Origin: Lachancea mirantina
Lineage: Eukaryota; Ascomycota; Saccharomycetes; Saccharomycetales; Saccharomycetaceae
Assembly: GCA_900074745.1 (NCBI GenBank)
Contig: LT598469.1
Location: forward strand, 186,001 to 250,000
Direction: 5' to 3'
Length of the DNA: 64,000 bases
Shown here: positions 31,922 to 41,068 of the stretch, one piece after another
Layout: each line of letters opens with the position of its first letter
Position numbering within the stretch: position 1 is the stretch's first letter
Position numbers and translations under genes: made by a program
The notes under the pieces: model-generated
The model's input: the letters and a program-made list of their open reading frames with translations, nothing else
The model's database searches: none
What the model was told of the DNA's origin: nothing

Positions 31922-32405
31922 TCTTTTTTCAATCGATTCTTGAGCAATTCGACTCCTTTTTCAAAACTAAAAATGCGCTTTGACGTATATTTTCAAGCCC
32001 AGAGAAAACGAATTTAACTTCCGATTTCGCCCTCAAGCGCAATTCTGACCACTATCTTCCTAAACAGTTAGGATTGTTTCCTAATTCTTGTATTATCCTT
32101 TTTATTGTCTCTGCATGCATTTACAGGGAGAAAATTTTGTACCAGATGCCGTACATGGCTATATATCCATGTAATCACTTCGTGTATTATGATATGTCAC
32201 GTGGAAGCACCCATTATGGACTGTATTACACTCAAGATTCAGCGAAATGACGCCAAAATTTGTACTTAGAAATACGTTCCGTTGCGCAATGATTTACAAT
32301 GTCTTCACGCTCTTGCAGTGCTCGCTTTCGACTTCCAGGACGAGAAATGCACGTTTTAAGGGGTCCCCTCGTTTTAAAATTCCTCATTTTACAAATGCAC
32401 CCAAC

Positions 32406-32584
32406 TTGGCCTGACGGTCAAGCTCTCTTCGAGGTGTCCGTTCGACTCCTGTAAGCCGTCGTATTTAGTATAAGTTCATTTTCAACATTCAAAATTTTCA
32501 GCTTTATTCCCTGTTTGGCCTAGCGGTCCGAGATCGGTAAATTATGACGTCATGCATCTCTACTCCAGGTTTTCCGTTCGAAAC
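32406..32584 (+). other. Two A-box/B-box-like sequence pairs (possible tRNA remnants or TFIIIC sites)
   Basis: TTGGCCTGACGGTC (32406-32419) is followed by CGTTCGACTCC (32439-32449), ten of eleven matches to the tRNA B box GGTTCGANTCC. A second pair, TTGGCCTAGCGGTC (32515-32528) and CGTTCGAAAC (32575-32584), follows. Neither folds as a tRNA: the T stem and acceptor do not pair. They resemble decayed Leu/Ser-type tRNA genes or isolated TFIIIC-binding sites. Confidence 0.35.
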
Positions 32585-32596
32585 TTAGCATTGACA

Positions 32597-32769
32597 GATA
32601 AGGTTTTTCCGCACGGGCTCATTTCTTTTTCGAGATTTTCTTATCTATTTATGGTCTTATCAACGAATCAGCAATCTGCTGATAGATAGGCAAACCCTTA
32701 TCAAATAGTTCGATAATCTTAGAGAAAGAAGCGGCACAATTGGTTTGCAACCTAATGTGCCATGATAAG
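32597..32769. promoter_or_regulatory. Cluster of five GATAAG sites upstream of UGA4
   Basis: GATAAG occurs at 32597-32602 and 32764-32769 (plus strand), and as CTTATC at 32640-32645, 32656-32661 and 32697-32702. Gln3/Gat1 activators and Dal80/Gzf3 repressors bind GATAAG, and S. cerevisiae UGA4 is a classic nitrogen-catabolite-repressed, GABA-induced gene. I did not find a full Uga3 site (CCG-N4-CGG) nearby; CCGCGCGG at about 32872 has the wrong spacing. Confidence 0.75.
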
Positions 32770-33043
32770 CGGAACGTTAATCATACATCCACCTTACAAC
32801 GACTGTTCCCAGGAGTTTCCTAGGCGATAATACTATAGCAGCAGAAAGGGCATTGATGTGGAGTGAGAGAACCGCGCGGGATGGGATGAGATGGACAAAC
32901 CCGCCAATCTATTACAATCTCTGAAAGTAATCGAAGATCAGGGGAAAGTCGCATCGTATTTAAATCATGGGTATAGTTCTCGGAGGTTGAACGCCAAGCT
33001 TGTTCTTGCAGCTGTCCCCAGGCGCAGTTTCGAAGACTCAAAT

Positions 33044-34750
33044 ATGTCGGAGAAGAACCAAGACATTATCACAACCAGCGGGTCGAATAGTCAAGGCGAG
33101 GCTATCGATATCAAAAATATCGGTAGTCTTAGATCAATTCGGTCTCGCACCGGTGCCGGACAAGTCAATTACATCAATGCTACATCGGCCACCGACGATA
33201 ATCAATTGCTTGCCGAGATCGGCTACAAGCAGGAATTGAAGCGTCAATTTTCCACGGTACAAGTTTTTGGTATCGCATTTTCTATCATGGGTCTACTTCC
33301 CTCGATTGCTTCTATTATGGGCGGCGCCATTGCCGGTGGATCAGTCTCGTTCGTTTGGGGTTGGTTCGTTGCCGGGTTTTTCATCCTTTTGGTCGGTATT
33401 ACAATGGCGGAAAATGCCAGCGCCATTCCCACCGCAGGCGGTTTGTACTATTGGACATGGTACTATGCTCCGGAAGGTTATAAAGAGGTGATCTCCTTTG
33501 TCATTGGTTGTTCTAATTCACTGGCGCTGGTCTCTGGTGTATGTTCCATCGACTACGGTTTGGCTGAAGAAATCATGGCTGCAGTTGTTTTGTCGAAAGA
33601 CGGAAATTACGAACCAAGCAGAGGTGCTTTGTACGGTGTTTTCGCCGCAAGCGTTGTGGCCATGACGCTTTGCACTTGTTTGGCTTCATCTGTCATTTCC
33701 CGTTTGCAAACTGTGTCGATTGTCTCCAATTGTTTCATCATCTTGCTTCTCTTCATTGCTCTGCCAATTGGTACCAAGATCAACAGAGGAGGCTTTAACG
33801 ATGCCTCCTACATCTTTGGGAACTTCGAAAATTTGAGTGATTGGAACAACGGCTGGCAATTCTGTTTAACAGGTTTGATGGGTTGCGTGTGGACCATCGG
33901 CGCATTTGACTCGTGTGTTCATCAGTCTGAAGAGGCCAAGGATGCCAAAAAGGCTGTCCCAATTGGTATCATCGGTTCCATCTTGGCGTGCTGGGTTTTG
34001 GGTTGGTTGATCAATATTGTTCTAATGGCTTGCGCTTCGCAGGATTTGAACGCCATCTTGTCCTCGCCAACTGGATTTGCGTTGGCTCAAGTCATTTACG
34101 ACAGTTTGGGCAAGAAATGGGCCATTGCATTCATGTCCTTGATCGCGTACTGTCAATTCCTGATGGGAGCTTCTATCATGACCGCCGTCTCTAGACAAAT
34201 TTGGGCATTCGCGCGTGATGATGGTCTTCCTTTCTCGTTCTACATCAAGAAAGTCCACAAAGCTACTTCTGTTCCGATGATCGCTGTCGGTTTCGCCGGT
34301 GCTTGTTCTTTGGTGCTTGGTCTATTGTGTTTGATCGACAACGCCGCTGCAAGCGCTCTGTTCAGTTTGGCAGTTGCTGGAAACTATCTTGCTTGGAGCA
34401 CTCCAAGTGTTTTGAGATTAACTTTTGGTAAAGATATCTTCCGGCCAGGTCCATTTTATCTCGGTAAATTCTGGTCTCCAATTGTTAACTGGGTCAGCAT
34501 CTTGTTCCAATACTTCATTATCATCTTGGTTATGTTCCCTGCGACTCAACACGGAGTTGAAAAGGATACGATGAACTACGCCTGTGTCATTGGTCCTGGT
34601 ATCTGGATATTGGCCTTGGTGTATTACCTTGCCTATAAGAAGAAGTATTTCCATGGACCAAAATCCAACTTGACAGACCAAGAATTCGCTGAAGCTGTGG
34701 GTTCTAATGTGTTGGATGAAATTCTATCTTCTAACGGGAAAGGCGTGTAG
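33044..34750 (+). CDS. UGA4: UGA4, GABA permease (APC superfamily)
   Basis: From the ATG at 33044 the protein is 568 residues (S. cerevisiae Uga4: 571), starts MSEKNQDI, and contains the matching cytoplasmic N-terminal block NIGSLRSIRSRTGAGQVNYI. About twelve membrane spans follow, with near-identical blocks such as VFGIAFSIMGLLPSIASIMG, AGGLYYWTWYYAPEGYKE and FDSCVHQSEEAKDAKKAVPI. Uga4 imports gamma-aminobutyrate (also aminolevulinate and putrescine) across the plasma or vacuolar membrane. The frame is open 51 codons farther to an ATG at 32891, but homology favours 33044. In S. cerevisiae UGA4 is on chromosome IV, so its place between CRM1 and CCH1 is specific to this lineage or ancestral and later moved. 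Confidence 0.93.
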   Translation: MSEKNQDIITTSGSNSQGEAIDIKNIGSLRSIRSRTGAGQVNYINATSATDDNQLLAEIGYKQELKRQFSTVQVFGIAFSIMGLLPSIASIMGGAIAGGSVSFVWGWFVAGFFILLVGITMAENASAIPTAGGLYYWTWYYAPEGYKEVISFVIGCSNSLALVSGVCSIDYGLAEEIMAAVVLSKDGNYEPSRGALYGVFAASVVAMTLCTCLASSVISRLQTVSIVSNCFIILLLFIALPIGTKINRGGFNDASYIFGNFENLSDWNNGWQFCLTGLMGCVWTIGAFDSCVHQSEEAKDAKKAVPIGIIGSILACWVLGWLINIVLMACASQDLNAILSSPTGFALAQVIYDSLGKKWAIAFMSLIAYCQFLMGASIMTAVSRQIWAFARDDGLPFSFYIKKVHKATSVPMIAVGFAGACSLVLGLLCLIDNAAASALFSLAVAGNYLAWSTPSVLRLTFGKDIFRPGPFYLGKFWSPIVNWVSILFQYFIIILVMFPATQHGVEKDTMNYACVIGPGIWILALVYYLAYKKKYFHGPKSNLTDQEFAEAVGSNVLDEILSSNGKGV

Positions 34751-34810
34751 TTTAAAGGACCTCTATAAATGTAAAAAAGCTTAATCGAAACTTCTTGAAA
34801 ATTAAACGTT

Positions 34811-37800
34811 TCAATCTAATATGTTTCGTGCAATGTCTTTCGGCTCAGCGTCTGAAGGACTGTCGAAGTTTTTAGTCCCAAGCCCTCTGCTAGGAGACCA
34901 ACTAAACGTATTGATGCCGTAATCCACTCGAGGTGTACCCGGTGGTCTGAAAACAACGCTCCGTTCTATGTCGGACTCAACAGTTATGTTAGGAATATCA
35001 ATTCTATTGTCATCGGAGAACACATTCTCTGATCTTTTGGTGCTTTCCTCACGCCCATGAGCAACTCCACTCTTTTGCGAAATCAACTTATGAGATAGAT
35101 ATTTCCATCTGGTAACTGTCATTTCCAGAACGTCCACGTTTCTCTCGTTGCTCAAAAATTTATCAACTTTTCCCATAACGTAGAGTCTCCGCACATAATC
35201 ATCGATGCCTAGGCATTCCTGTGGATTGTAGACGGTATAAAGAGGTATCTGTTGAATAATGCGCGAAAATTTGATGCCATTGCTAAAAGCGCTGACATAG
35301 CGAGCCTCTTGAACAAATTTCCGGTATTGTTGTTTTCTTTCAATAATTTTATCCCGGTCAATGGAGTTCAACTCGGTGTTCAAGCCTTCGAGATCCACTC
35401 GAACATCGTAAGGATCCGTGGGATTCACCTTCATATAGTTCTTGACCAGATTTTTCACCGATAATCTTCCATCCCAAATTTTGAATGATAGAGGACCGTC
35501 AAATGAATGCATCAGTTTTGGTAAAAAGTCTTCTTCAATTTCACCGACTCCGTCGGGATCAAATTTCTTCCAGGCATTTTTAAATTTTCTAATGCTCTCT
35601 CTGCTTGCCACGGAACTCGCGCCAGCACTGCTGTGGTAAAGATAACTGAAACTCTCTAGAACTAGAGAGACAAACATGTTCAAGAAAATGTACATCGAGA
35701 GAATATTCCAGGACATCATCAAAACGTATGCGTATGTTTTCGATCCACAATCAGAATGGCTACTGTCCGTGTCATTGGAACAGAACGGTGAATTTAAAGT
35801 CAAATCATCCATGATATAATTCCAGCCTTCTCCAAAACTGCATCTGAACAAAACAATCAGGCTTTTAGTAACAGTGCGAAAATTAATATTGTCAGTGGTA
35901 TTTGGTCCCAGTTTCGTGAGCCCAAAAATCTGATTCATTGCAATGGCATAGACCAAGAACAAAATGCCCCAAGTATAAATCAGAGAAAGAATGGAGGGAA
36001 AACTTGCCATGGCGGTATTTATGAGCTCACTGAGAATATCATTTTGAGGTATCACAAACAGAAAAATGCTCAATTGGAAAATTCCATGAACATTTGTAAA
36101 GCCATAGATGGTCCGGTTGAGACAGAGGTTGGCTACGTTCAGTGCGAAAGATGTCGTAACAATGAAGAATTTGAAAACCGCCCACCTCTGGGCAAACCAC
36201 AACCTGACGCCCTTGCCATATAAATAAAAGCTCTCTTGAAGAAGAAATACTGTTGATGAAAGCATGAAGTAAACGTTTTGGTAGTTCCTAACATTGGCTT
36301 GTTCCTGGTAGCTCCCAAGGAGAAGAGTAAAAATATGCAGGTAAAGTACCAATTGCAAGAAGGAAGCGTAAAAGAAATTAGTTTTCTCGACTGCCAGGCG
36401 ATAAAAGAAGGAACGCGGTGGGCTCATCGTTAAAGCGTCTGGAGATGATTCGGGTCTCGCTTGAGAAAATAGCTTTTGCACTTCTAGCCAAGATTTTTCT
36501 TGTATTGTGAAATAAGCGCTACCTGTGGTCCTCGCGTGGTTGCTTATGATAAAAGAAACGAACAAAGTCAGTATGAACACCATACTCGAAAAGTTGAACA
36601 GCACGAAGAATAGAGCATTCTGTGGGGACGCCATGGGTTCTGGAACGGTACCGACCCCGGTGCTACTCATGCTATTGCTTAGAAGATCCACCCACCCTTC
36701 AAGGGAAATGATTTCATACAAAGACCTCAGAGCACTTGAAAAGGAATTTAAGTACAAAAGAGGCTCGGAATACACCCTGGGCATCAGAACATCCCACTGG
36801 AAAACCGTGTTCGTATATTCATTGTAACAGAGGTCGAGGTCCAAGCTGTCATTGCATGTCCCCAAACGTCCACTGAAGAGGCCCATGCCCCAGACTGTAA
36901 ATGGGAATAAAAGACTGAGGGAAACGACAGCAGCACCTACAATCTTTCCTATTCCATCGAAAAGGATTTGATTGAAAGTCGATCGGGCTGTTTTACTTAT
37001 TGTAAGGCACCTTAGAGCTCTCAAAGCAGTTAGTCCACGGAAAATTCTGGATAGACTGTTATTGTTCTTCAACGCTGCCAGGAAATTGATCCATAGAGAA
37101 AACAAAACAATCAAATCTATGCAATTCCACGGGTTTCTGATATAAGCGTTAGGTGTATGCACTAGCCCGTCAGCGACAGTTTTAATAATGAATTCCAGTG
37201 AGAAAATTAATACAAATGCAGCTTCACTGTTCATTGGTAAAGTCCATAGTTCCCTGCTACTATTCAGGTGCTTCATCCGATAAAGTGGTGTTATGTAGCA
37301 TGACAACACCACCATTATAATTGTTGCAATGGAGATGAGCCCCGTGAAAACATCTCTTCTGAAATGTTGAAAGCGAACGGACTCTCCGTAAAATTCATCA
37401 TTGTTGTTGAAAAACGTTCTTCCGTCTGTCCTTTTGCCCACGCTTGGATTAACGAGACTTTGACAGAATTTCCTAAAGATGTGGCTTGGAGGGAAAATGA
37501 AATAAGAATTATTGAAAGTCGGATGCTCTCTCAAGTAGGCGAGTTTTTCGTCCTCAAATTCGTTCAATTGTAAGACATATTTCTTCGAAGAGCCACTGGG
37601 ATCCGAAATCTCTGAATAAACGACTTCTGGTTTTTTGCGAAACGGGTTGTTTTTGAGACGCCTGAGATTCGATATCCCTGGTAATTTTTTTGGTAGTATT
37701 CTTGACAGCATTCTCTGTAAGCTAAACCGCCTTAACCTTTTCGATTTGGCCTTATCCTCAAGGTCAAGGTCCCTCTTTTGAAACTGTTCATATTGTTGCG

Positions 37801-40800
37801 CAATACTTAAAATGGCTGTTCCTCGGAAGAGAAACTGCCTGAAGTCTTGCGTATCAAGCCGGGAGCTTCTTCCTAAAAGCTTCTTTTTCAGGCGGCTCGC
37901 TAATGTTGTGCTCGTATAATCTTTGATTCTTTGAGGATAGACATGCCTCAAATAATGTTGTATTTGCAGAGGACGTTTATCCTCTTCCTTAACGTCCAAG
38001 CTTTCTGCGATCAAACCAATGAAAATATTGAGCATAACAAAATTGGCCATGAAAAACCATATGATGAGCAGAGCTGAGCCGAAAAATTGTGACGAGATGT
38101 TAGGGGCATTTTGCTGTAATTCGTACAACGATTCCGTCCAGTTTTCAGTCGAAGCAATGATAAAGAGTGTCAGAAAACTGTTTGGAATTGTATACATTGC
38201 GAAGGGAGAATCACTCATCTCATCCGTCGAAACCACGCCCTCGAAAAAGAGTGATACAATTATTGTAACGAGAAAGAGAAACAAGAAATAAAATCCGGTG
38301 AGGTTGGCTATCATAACAGCATTTCCCAAAACACGCTTCCATAGATTTCTTGTGATCTTCATAGACTTGATGACACGGTAAAATCTCACAACTAGGAAGA
38401 CATTTAACCAATAGAAGTTTTGGCCCAGACTTGCCCTTATATGAGGAACAGTCACTACCAAACAGATAATGGAATTTAGGAAATCGAAGACATACGATGG
38501 GTTTGCCAAAAATTTCCAAAGACAAGCACTATGCAAAATGAGACGAATCAATGACTCGCATAACAAAGCTATGGATGTGCCTTGATCAAAATTGAGCACG
38601 ACCTGCTTCCAGTTTTCGGTAACACTTGAAGTTACCGTGGCCTGCATGATAACGTCGGCGAAAATAAGAACATTGAAAAGCTGTTCACATTTGGTGAAGA
38701 ACTTGATACATTTTTTGTTCCACTTGGGAGCATAATCTTGCGTGGCTTTGCGCCTGATATAATTTCGGGTGCTTCTAATGATCGACGCAATAAGGTCAGA
38801 CTGGCCCAGTTCCTCCTTTCTGTTAAAGGACTCATTCGCTCTTTCCAGCGACGAGACCAAGACGGCAATAAGCAAGTTAATTAACCAGATATTGAGAAAC
38901 AAAATGGAAGAGATGAAGAATATGCAGGCAGCCATGTTGTCAGAGTCCATGGTGTAATACATTATGTCTGTGAAAGTGTTTGCACTCATTATGACAAAAA
39001 CGAGTTCCATGGAATTGATAATATTGTCAAAGCTAACCGTTCCCTGATAGGGATTTTGTCCCGAAATGCACTTGGAATTTTGAGGACATAAAAATCCTTT
39101 TGCTAACGGTCCCTCATTGCCGTTGCTGTAAAGGTAATTTCGTCTTGTCTTTGTAATAGGATCCAAGTATCCGCCGCAAAATTGGAATTGATTATCGTAG
39201 CTTTCGGATGAATCCTCAGGATTAACCCAAACGCAATTCCTTCTGAGTGAACCTCCAAAACTTTGAACTCCCAAGATGCCAAATAACACCCAGAAATATA
39301 ACAGCATGAATCCGACATTGATGAGTTGAGGTAACCCATATTTCAAGCACCTTAAAATCGAAGAACGTTTCGTATCGGAAGTAGTTAGTCGTAAAATCCT
39401 AACCACACTGAGCGCTTTGAATATTCGTATGCCTCTGATATAATCATAGTTACGAAAGGATAATGCCAAAGCGATCCAAAAACAAATGGCAGAGAACAGA
39501 TCGACTCTATTCCAACTACTTCTAGCGAATGCTCGAGGCGTTGAAATTTCGGATTCACCCAGTTTAGAAAGATCTGCAATGGTCAAAGATGTGCGTAATC
39601 TTTTGTTGTTGATAATCTTCTGATTATCATCTTCGTCATCAATCTTGAAAGGAAATATTCGTTCAACCAACTTTTTGCCGTATCTTTCCTCAACAAATTG
39701 GTATATTTTGGCAATGCCTGAAATCTCCCATATCGTTCTATACTTCTTATTATTGGCGTAAAACATTTGGGAATCGTCCCACAGACCAAATGCAACGCAT
39801 TTGGCGAAAACTTCCAAAGTGAACAGCGTATTGAATACAATCAAAAAGGCGTCATTTTTTAACGTGTGAAATTTACCGTTTTGAATATCTGTTCCACCGT
39901 AAAAAAATCGTTGGCACAGATAGATAACCAAAGCCCAATTTAGTAAAGAGATGATGTACGGTTCCCATTTATTGAGTAGCAGTGTAGCTATTTTCCTTCG
40001 TAACTCGTAGTCAGGTGGTATACGTCCCAAAGATTTCCCGTACAGTGCAAACCCTGCTGAGGACAAAATTTTCCGCTCTAGCGGAGGCGTGGCACCATTT
40101 AAATCTTCATTAATGGTTTGAGAAGTCTCTATCTGTACTTCTTTAACGTCCTCGTCTTCTTCTTCCCCGTCACGTGACTCGATTCGGCTATGGCGACTAC
40201 CACCGGGGTCCTGATTACGAATTTGAACGGTTTCGTCTTCGTCTTGTTGTTCTTCTTCGTTTTCAAGATTCGATAAAACCCCTCCTTCAATTTCACTTTG
40301 TCTTTTCTCTGCCGTTGCCTGCTTCGGAAGCCACGTTTTCTCACCAGACTCAATGGCAGCTTTGAAATCGTCCTGTAGCAGCTTAAACTCTTCCATATCT
40401 TCTTCGTCAATCAATGATACGATCTGAGTCGCATTCACGGAGTCGGCCCTGTTTTCGCTCCCACTCCCCGCCCGACTACTAATGGCTGAAAGTTGGTCTG
40501 TCGGAACGAGGCTAGCACGGTTTCCTTCTATACTAGTATCATTGGAGAACGACAAACTGGGACTAATCAATCCCTTTATGTGACTGGCAAAACTGGTTGC
40601 TGAATGTTGTCTTTTATCTGGATTTCCGGACCCTGACGCACTTTGACCAAAACCCTTCGTAATTACACTCAATTTGGGTCTTCCCGGTCTCAAAAATCCT
40701 GGATCCGTTTCAGTTTCAAGTTCGAAACTCCTGGTCGATGTGTCATCTTTGTCATCTTTACTTTCATCAGATTTTTCTCTCGTTTCCTGTGGTCCCTTCA

Positions 40801-40912
40801 CCTCATCAGCATCAGGAGCATCAACCTTGATCTGAAGCGGTTGGCGAGAAGAATCGTCCCTATTTGAGTTTTTTTTCCGGTCTTGATGCGTCAAGCTTCT
40901 CAAAGATACCAT
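34811..40912 (-). CDS. CCH1: CCH1, plasma-membrane voltage-gated calcium channel alpha subunit
   Basis: The 2033-residue product has the four-repeat, 24-span layout of calcium channel alpha subunits, flanked by long acidic N- and C-terminal tails (S. cerevisiae Cch1: 2039). The four pore loops read MSANTFTDIMY (I), ASTENWTESLY (II), SLEGWVDLL (III) and SFGEGWNYIM (IV), so the selectivity positions appear as Asn/Glu/Glu/Glu. S4 of repeats I-III carries spaced Arg/Lys (for example RGIRIFKALSVVRILRL), whereas the segment in S4 position of repeat IV lacks them. A degenerate EF-hand-like DPDGVGEIEEDF follows repeat IV. Cch1 works with Mid1 for calcium influx under ER stress, pheromone and low calcium. 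YGR217W by position. Confidence 0.96.
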   Translation of the reverse strand: MVSLRSLTHQDRKKNSNRDDSSRQPLQIKVDAPDADEVKGPQETREKSDESKDDKDDTSTRSFELETETDPGFLRPGRPKLSVITKGFGQSASGSGNPDKRQHSATSFASHIKGLISPSLSFSNDTSIEGNRASLVPTDQLSAISSRAGSGSENRADSVNATQIVSLIDEEDMEEFKLLQDDFKAAIESGEKTWLPKQATAEKRQSEIEGGVLSNLENEEEQQDEDETVQIRNQDPGGSRHSRIESRDGEEEDEDVKEVQIETSQTINEDLNGATPPLERKILSSAGFALYGKSLGRIPPDYELRRKIATLLLNKWEPYIISLLNWALVIYLCQRFFYGGTDIQNGKFHTLKNDAFLIVFNTLFTLEVFAKCVAFGLWDDSQMFYANNKKYRTIWEISGIAKIYQFVEERYGKKLVERIFPFKIDDEDDNQKIINNKRLRTSLTIADLSKLGESEISTPRAFARSSWNRVDLFSAICFWIALALSFRNYDYIRGIRIFKALSVVRILRLTTSDTKRSSILRCLKYGLPQLINVGFMLLYFWVLFGILGVQSFGGSLRRNCVWVNPEDSSESYDNQFQFCGGYLDPITKTRRNYLYSNGNEGPLAKGFLCPQNSKCISGQNPYQGTVSFDNIINSMELVFVIMSANTFTDIMYYTMDSDNMAACIFFISSILFLNIWLINLLIAVLVSSLERANESFNRKEELGQSDLIASIIRSTRNYIRRKATQDYAPKWNKKCIKFFTKCEQLFNVLIFADVIMQATVTSSVTENWKQVVLNFDQGTSIALLCESLIRLILHSACLWKFLANPSYVFDFLNSIICLVVTVPHIRASLGQNFYWLNVFLVVRFYRVIKSMKITRNLWKRVLGNAVMIANLTGFYFLFLFLVTIIVSLFFEGVVSTDEMSDSPFAMYTIPNSFLTLFIIASTENWTESLYELQQNAPNISSQFFGSALLIIWFFMANFVMLNIFIGLIAESLDVKEEDKRPLQIQHYLRHVYPQRIKDYTSTTLASRLKKKLLGRSSRLDTQDFRQFLFRGTAILSIAQQYEQFQKRDLDLEDKAKSKRLRRFSLQRMLSRILPKKLPGISNLRRLKNNPFRKKPEVVYSEISDPSGSSKKYVLQLNEFEDEKLAYLREHPTFNNSYFIFPPSHIFRKFCQSLVNPSVGKRTDGRTFFNNNDEFYGESVRFQHFRRDVFTGLISIATIIMVVLSCYITPLYRMKHLNSSRELWTLPMNSEAAFVLIFSLEFIIKTVADGLVHTPNAYIRNPWNCIDLIVLFSLWINFLAALKNNNSLSRIFRGLTALRALRCLTISKTARSTFNQILFDGIGKIVGAAVVSLSLLFPFTVWGMGLFSGRLGTCNDSLDLDLCYNEYTNTVFQWDVLMPRVYSEPLLYLNSFSSALRSLYEIISLEGWVDLLSNSMSSTGVGTVPEPMASPQNALFFVLFNFSSMVFILTLFVSFIISNHARTTGSAYFTIQEKSWLEVQKLFSQARPESSPDALTMSPPRSFFYRLAVEKTNFFYASFLQLVLYLHIFTLLLGSYQEQANVRNYQNVYFMLSSTVFLLQESFYLYGKGVRLWFAQRWAVFKFFIVTTSFALNVANLCLNRTIYGFTNVHGIFQLSIFLFVIPQNDILSELINTAMASFPSILSLIYTWGILFLVYAIAMNQIFGLTKLGPNTTDNINFRTVTKSLIVLFRCSFGEGWNYIMDDLTLNSPFCSNDTDSSHSDCGSKTYAYVLMMSWNILSMYIFLNMFVSLVLESFSYLYHSSAGASSVASRESIRKFKNAWKKFDPDGVGEIEEDFLPKLMHSFDGPLSFKIWDGRLSVKNLVKNYMKVNPTDPYDVRVDLEGLNTELNSIDRDKIIERKQQYRKFVQEARYVSAFSNGIKFSRIIQQIPLYTVYNPQECLGIDDYVRRLYVMGKVDKFLSNERNVDVLEMTVTRWKYLSHKLISQKSGVAHGREESTKRSENVFSDDNRIDIPNITVESDIERSVVFRPPGTPRVDYGINTFSWSPSRGLGTKNFDSPSDAEPKDIARNILD

Positions 40913-41068
40913 GAGACCAATGAGGGCTTTTCCTGGATCCTCTGCTTACGACCTGTCAATTGCTATTTTCAAGGTGTTCAAGATGATCCACCTGATATAA
41001 TTGATAATGGAAAATGTCAAAATCTTGACAAGATGAATTCATGATAAGGTAAAAGCCATGACAATAAG

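Larger units (their letters stand above)
31922..33043. other. CRM1 / UGA4 divergent intergenic region
   Basis: About 1.1 kb between divergent starts (the UGA4 frame is also open from 32891). It holds a CACGTG site (32198-32203), two TTGGCCT-type A-box-like plus B-box-like pairs (32406-32449 and 32515-32584), and a group of GATAAG sites (32597-32769). The last two are described separately. Confidence 0.6.

Noticed and set aside
32406-32584. Functional tRNA-Leu/Ser genes
   Set aside because: The A and B boxes are present, but acceptor and T stems do not pair and no anticodon arm forms.
32891-33043. 51-residue N-terminal extension of UGA4
   Set aside because: Homology with S. cerevisiae Uga4 begins at the ATG at 33044, and the extension has no recognisable content.
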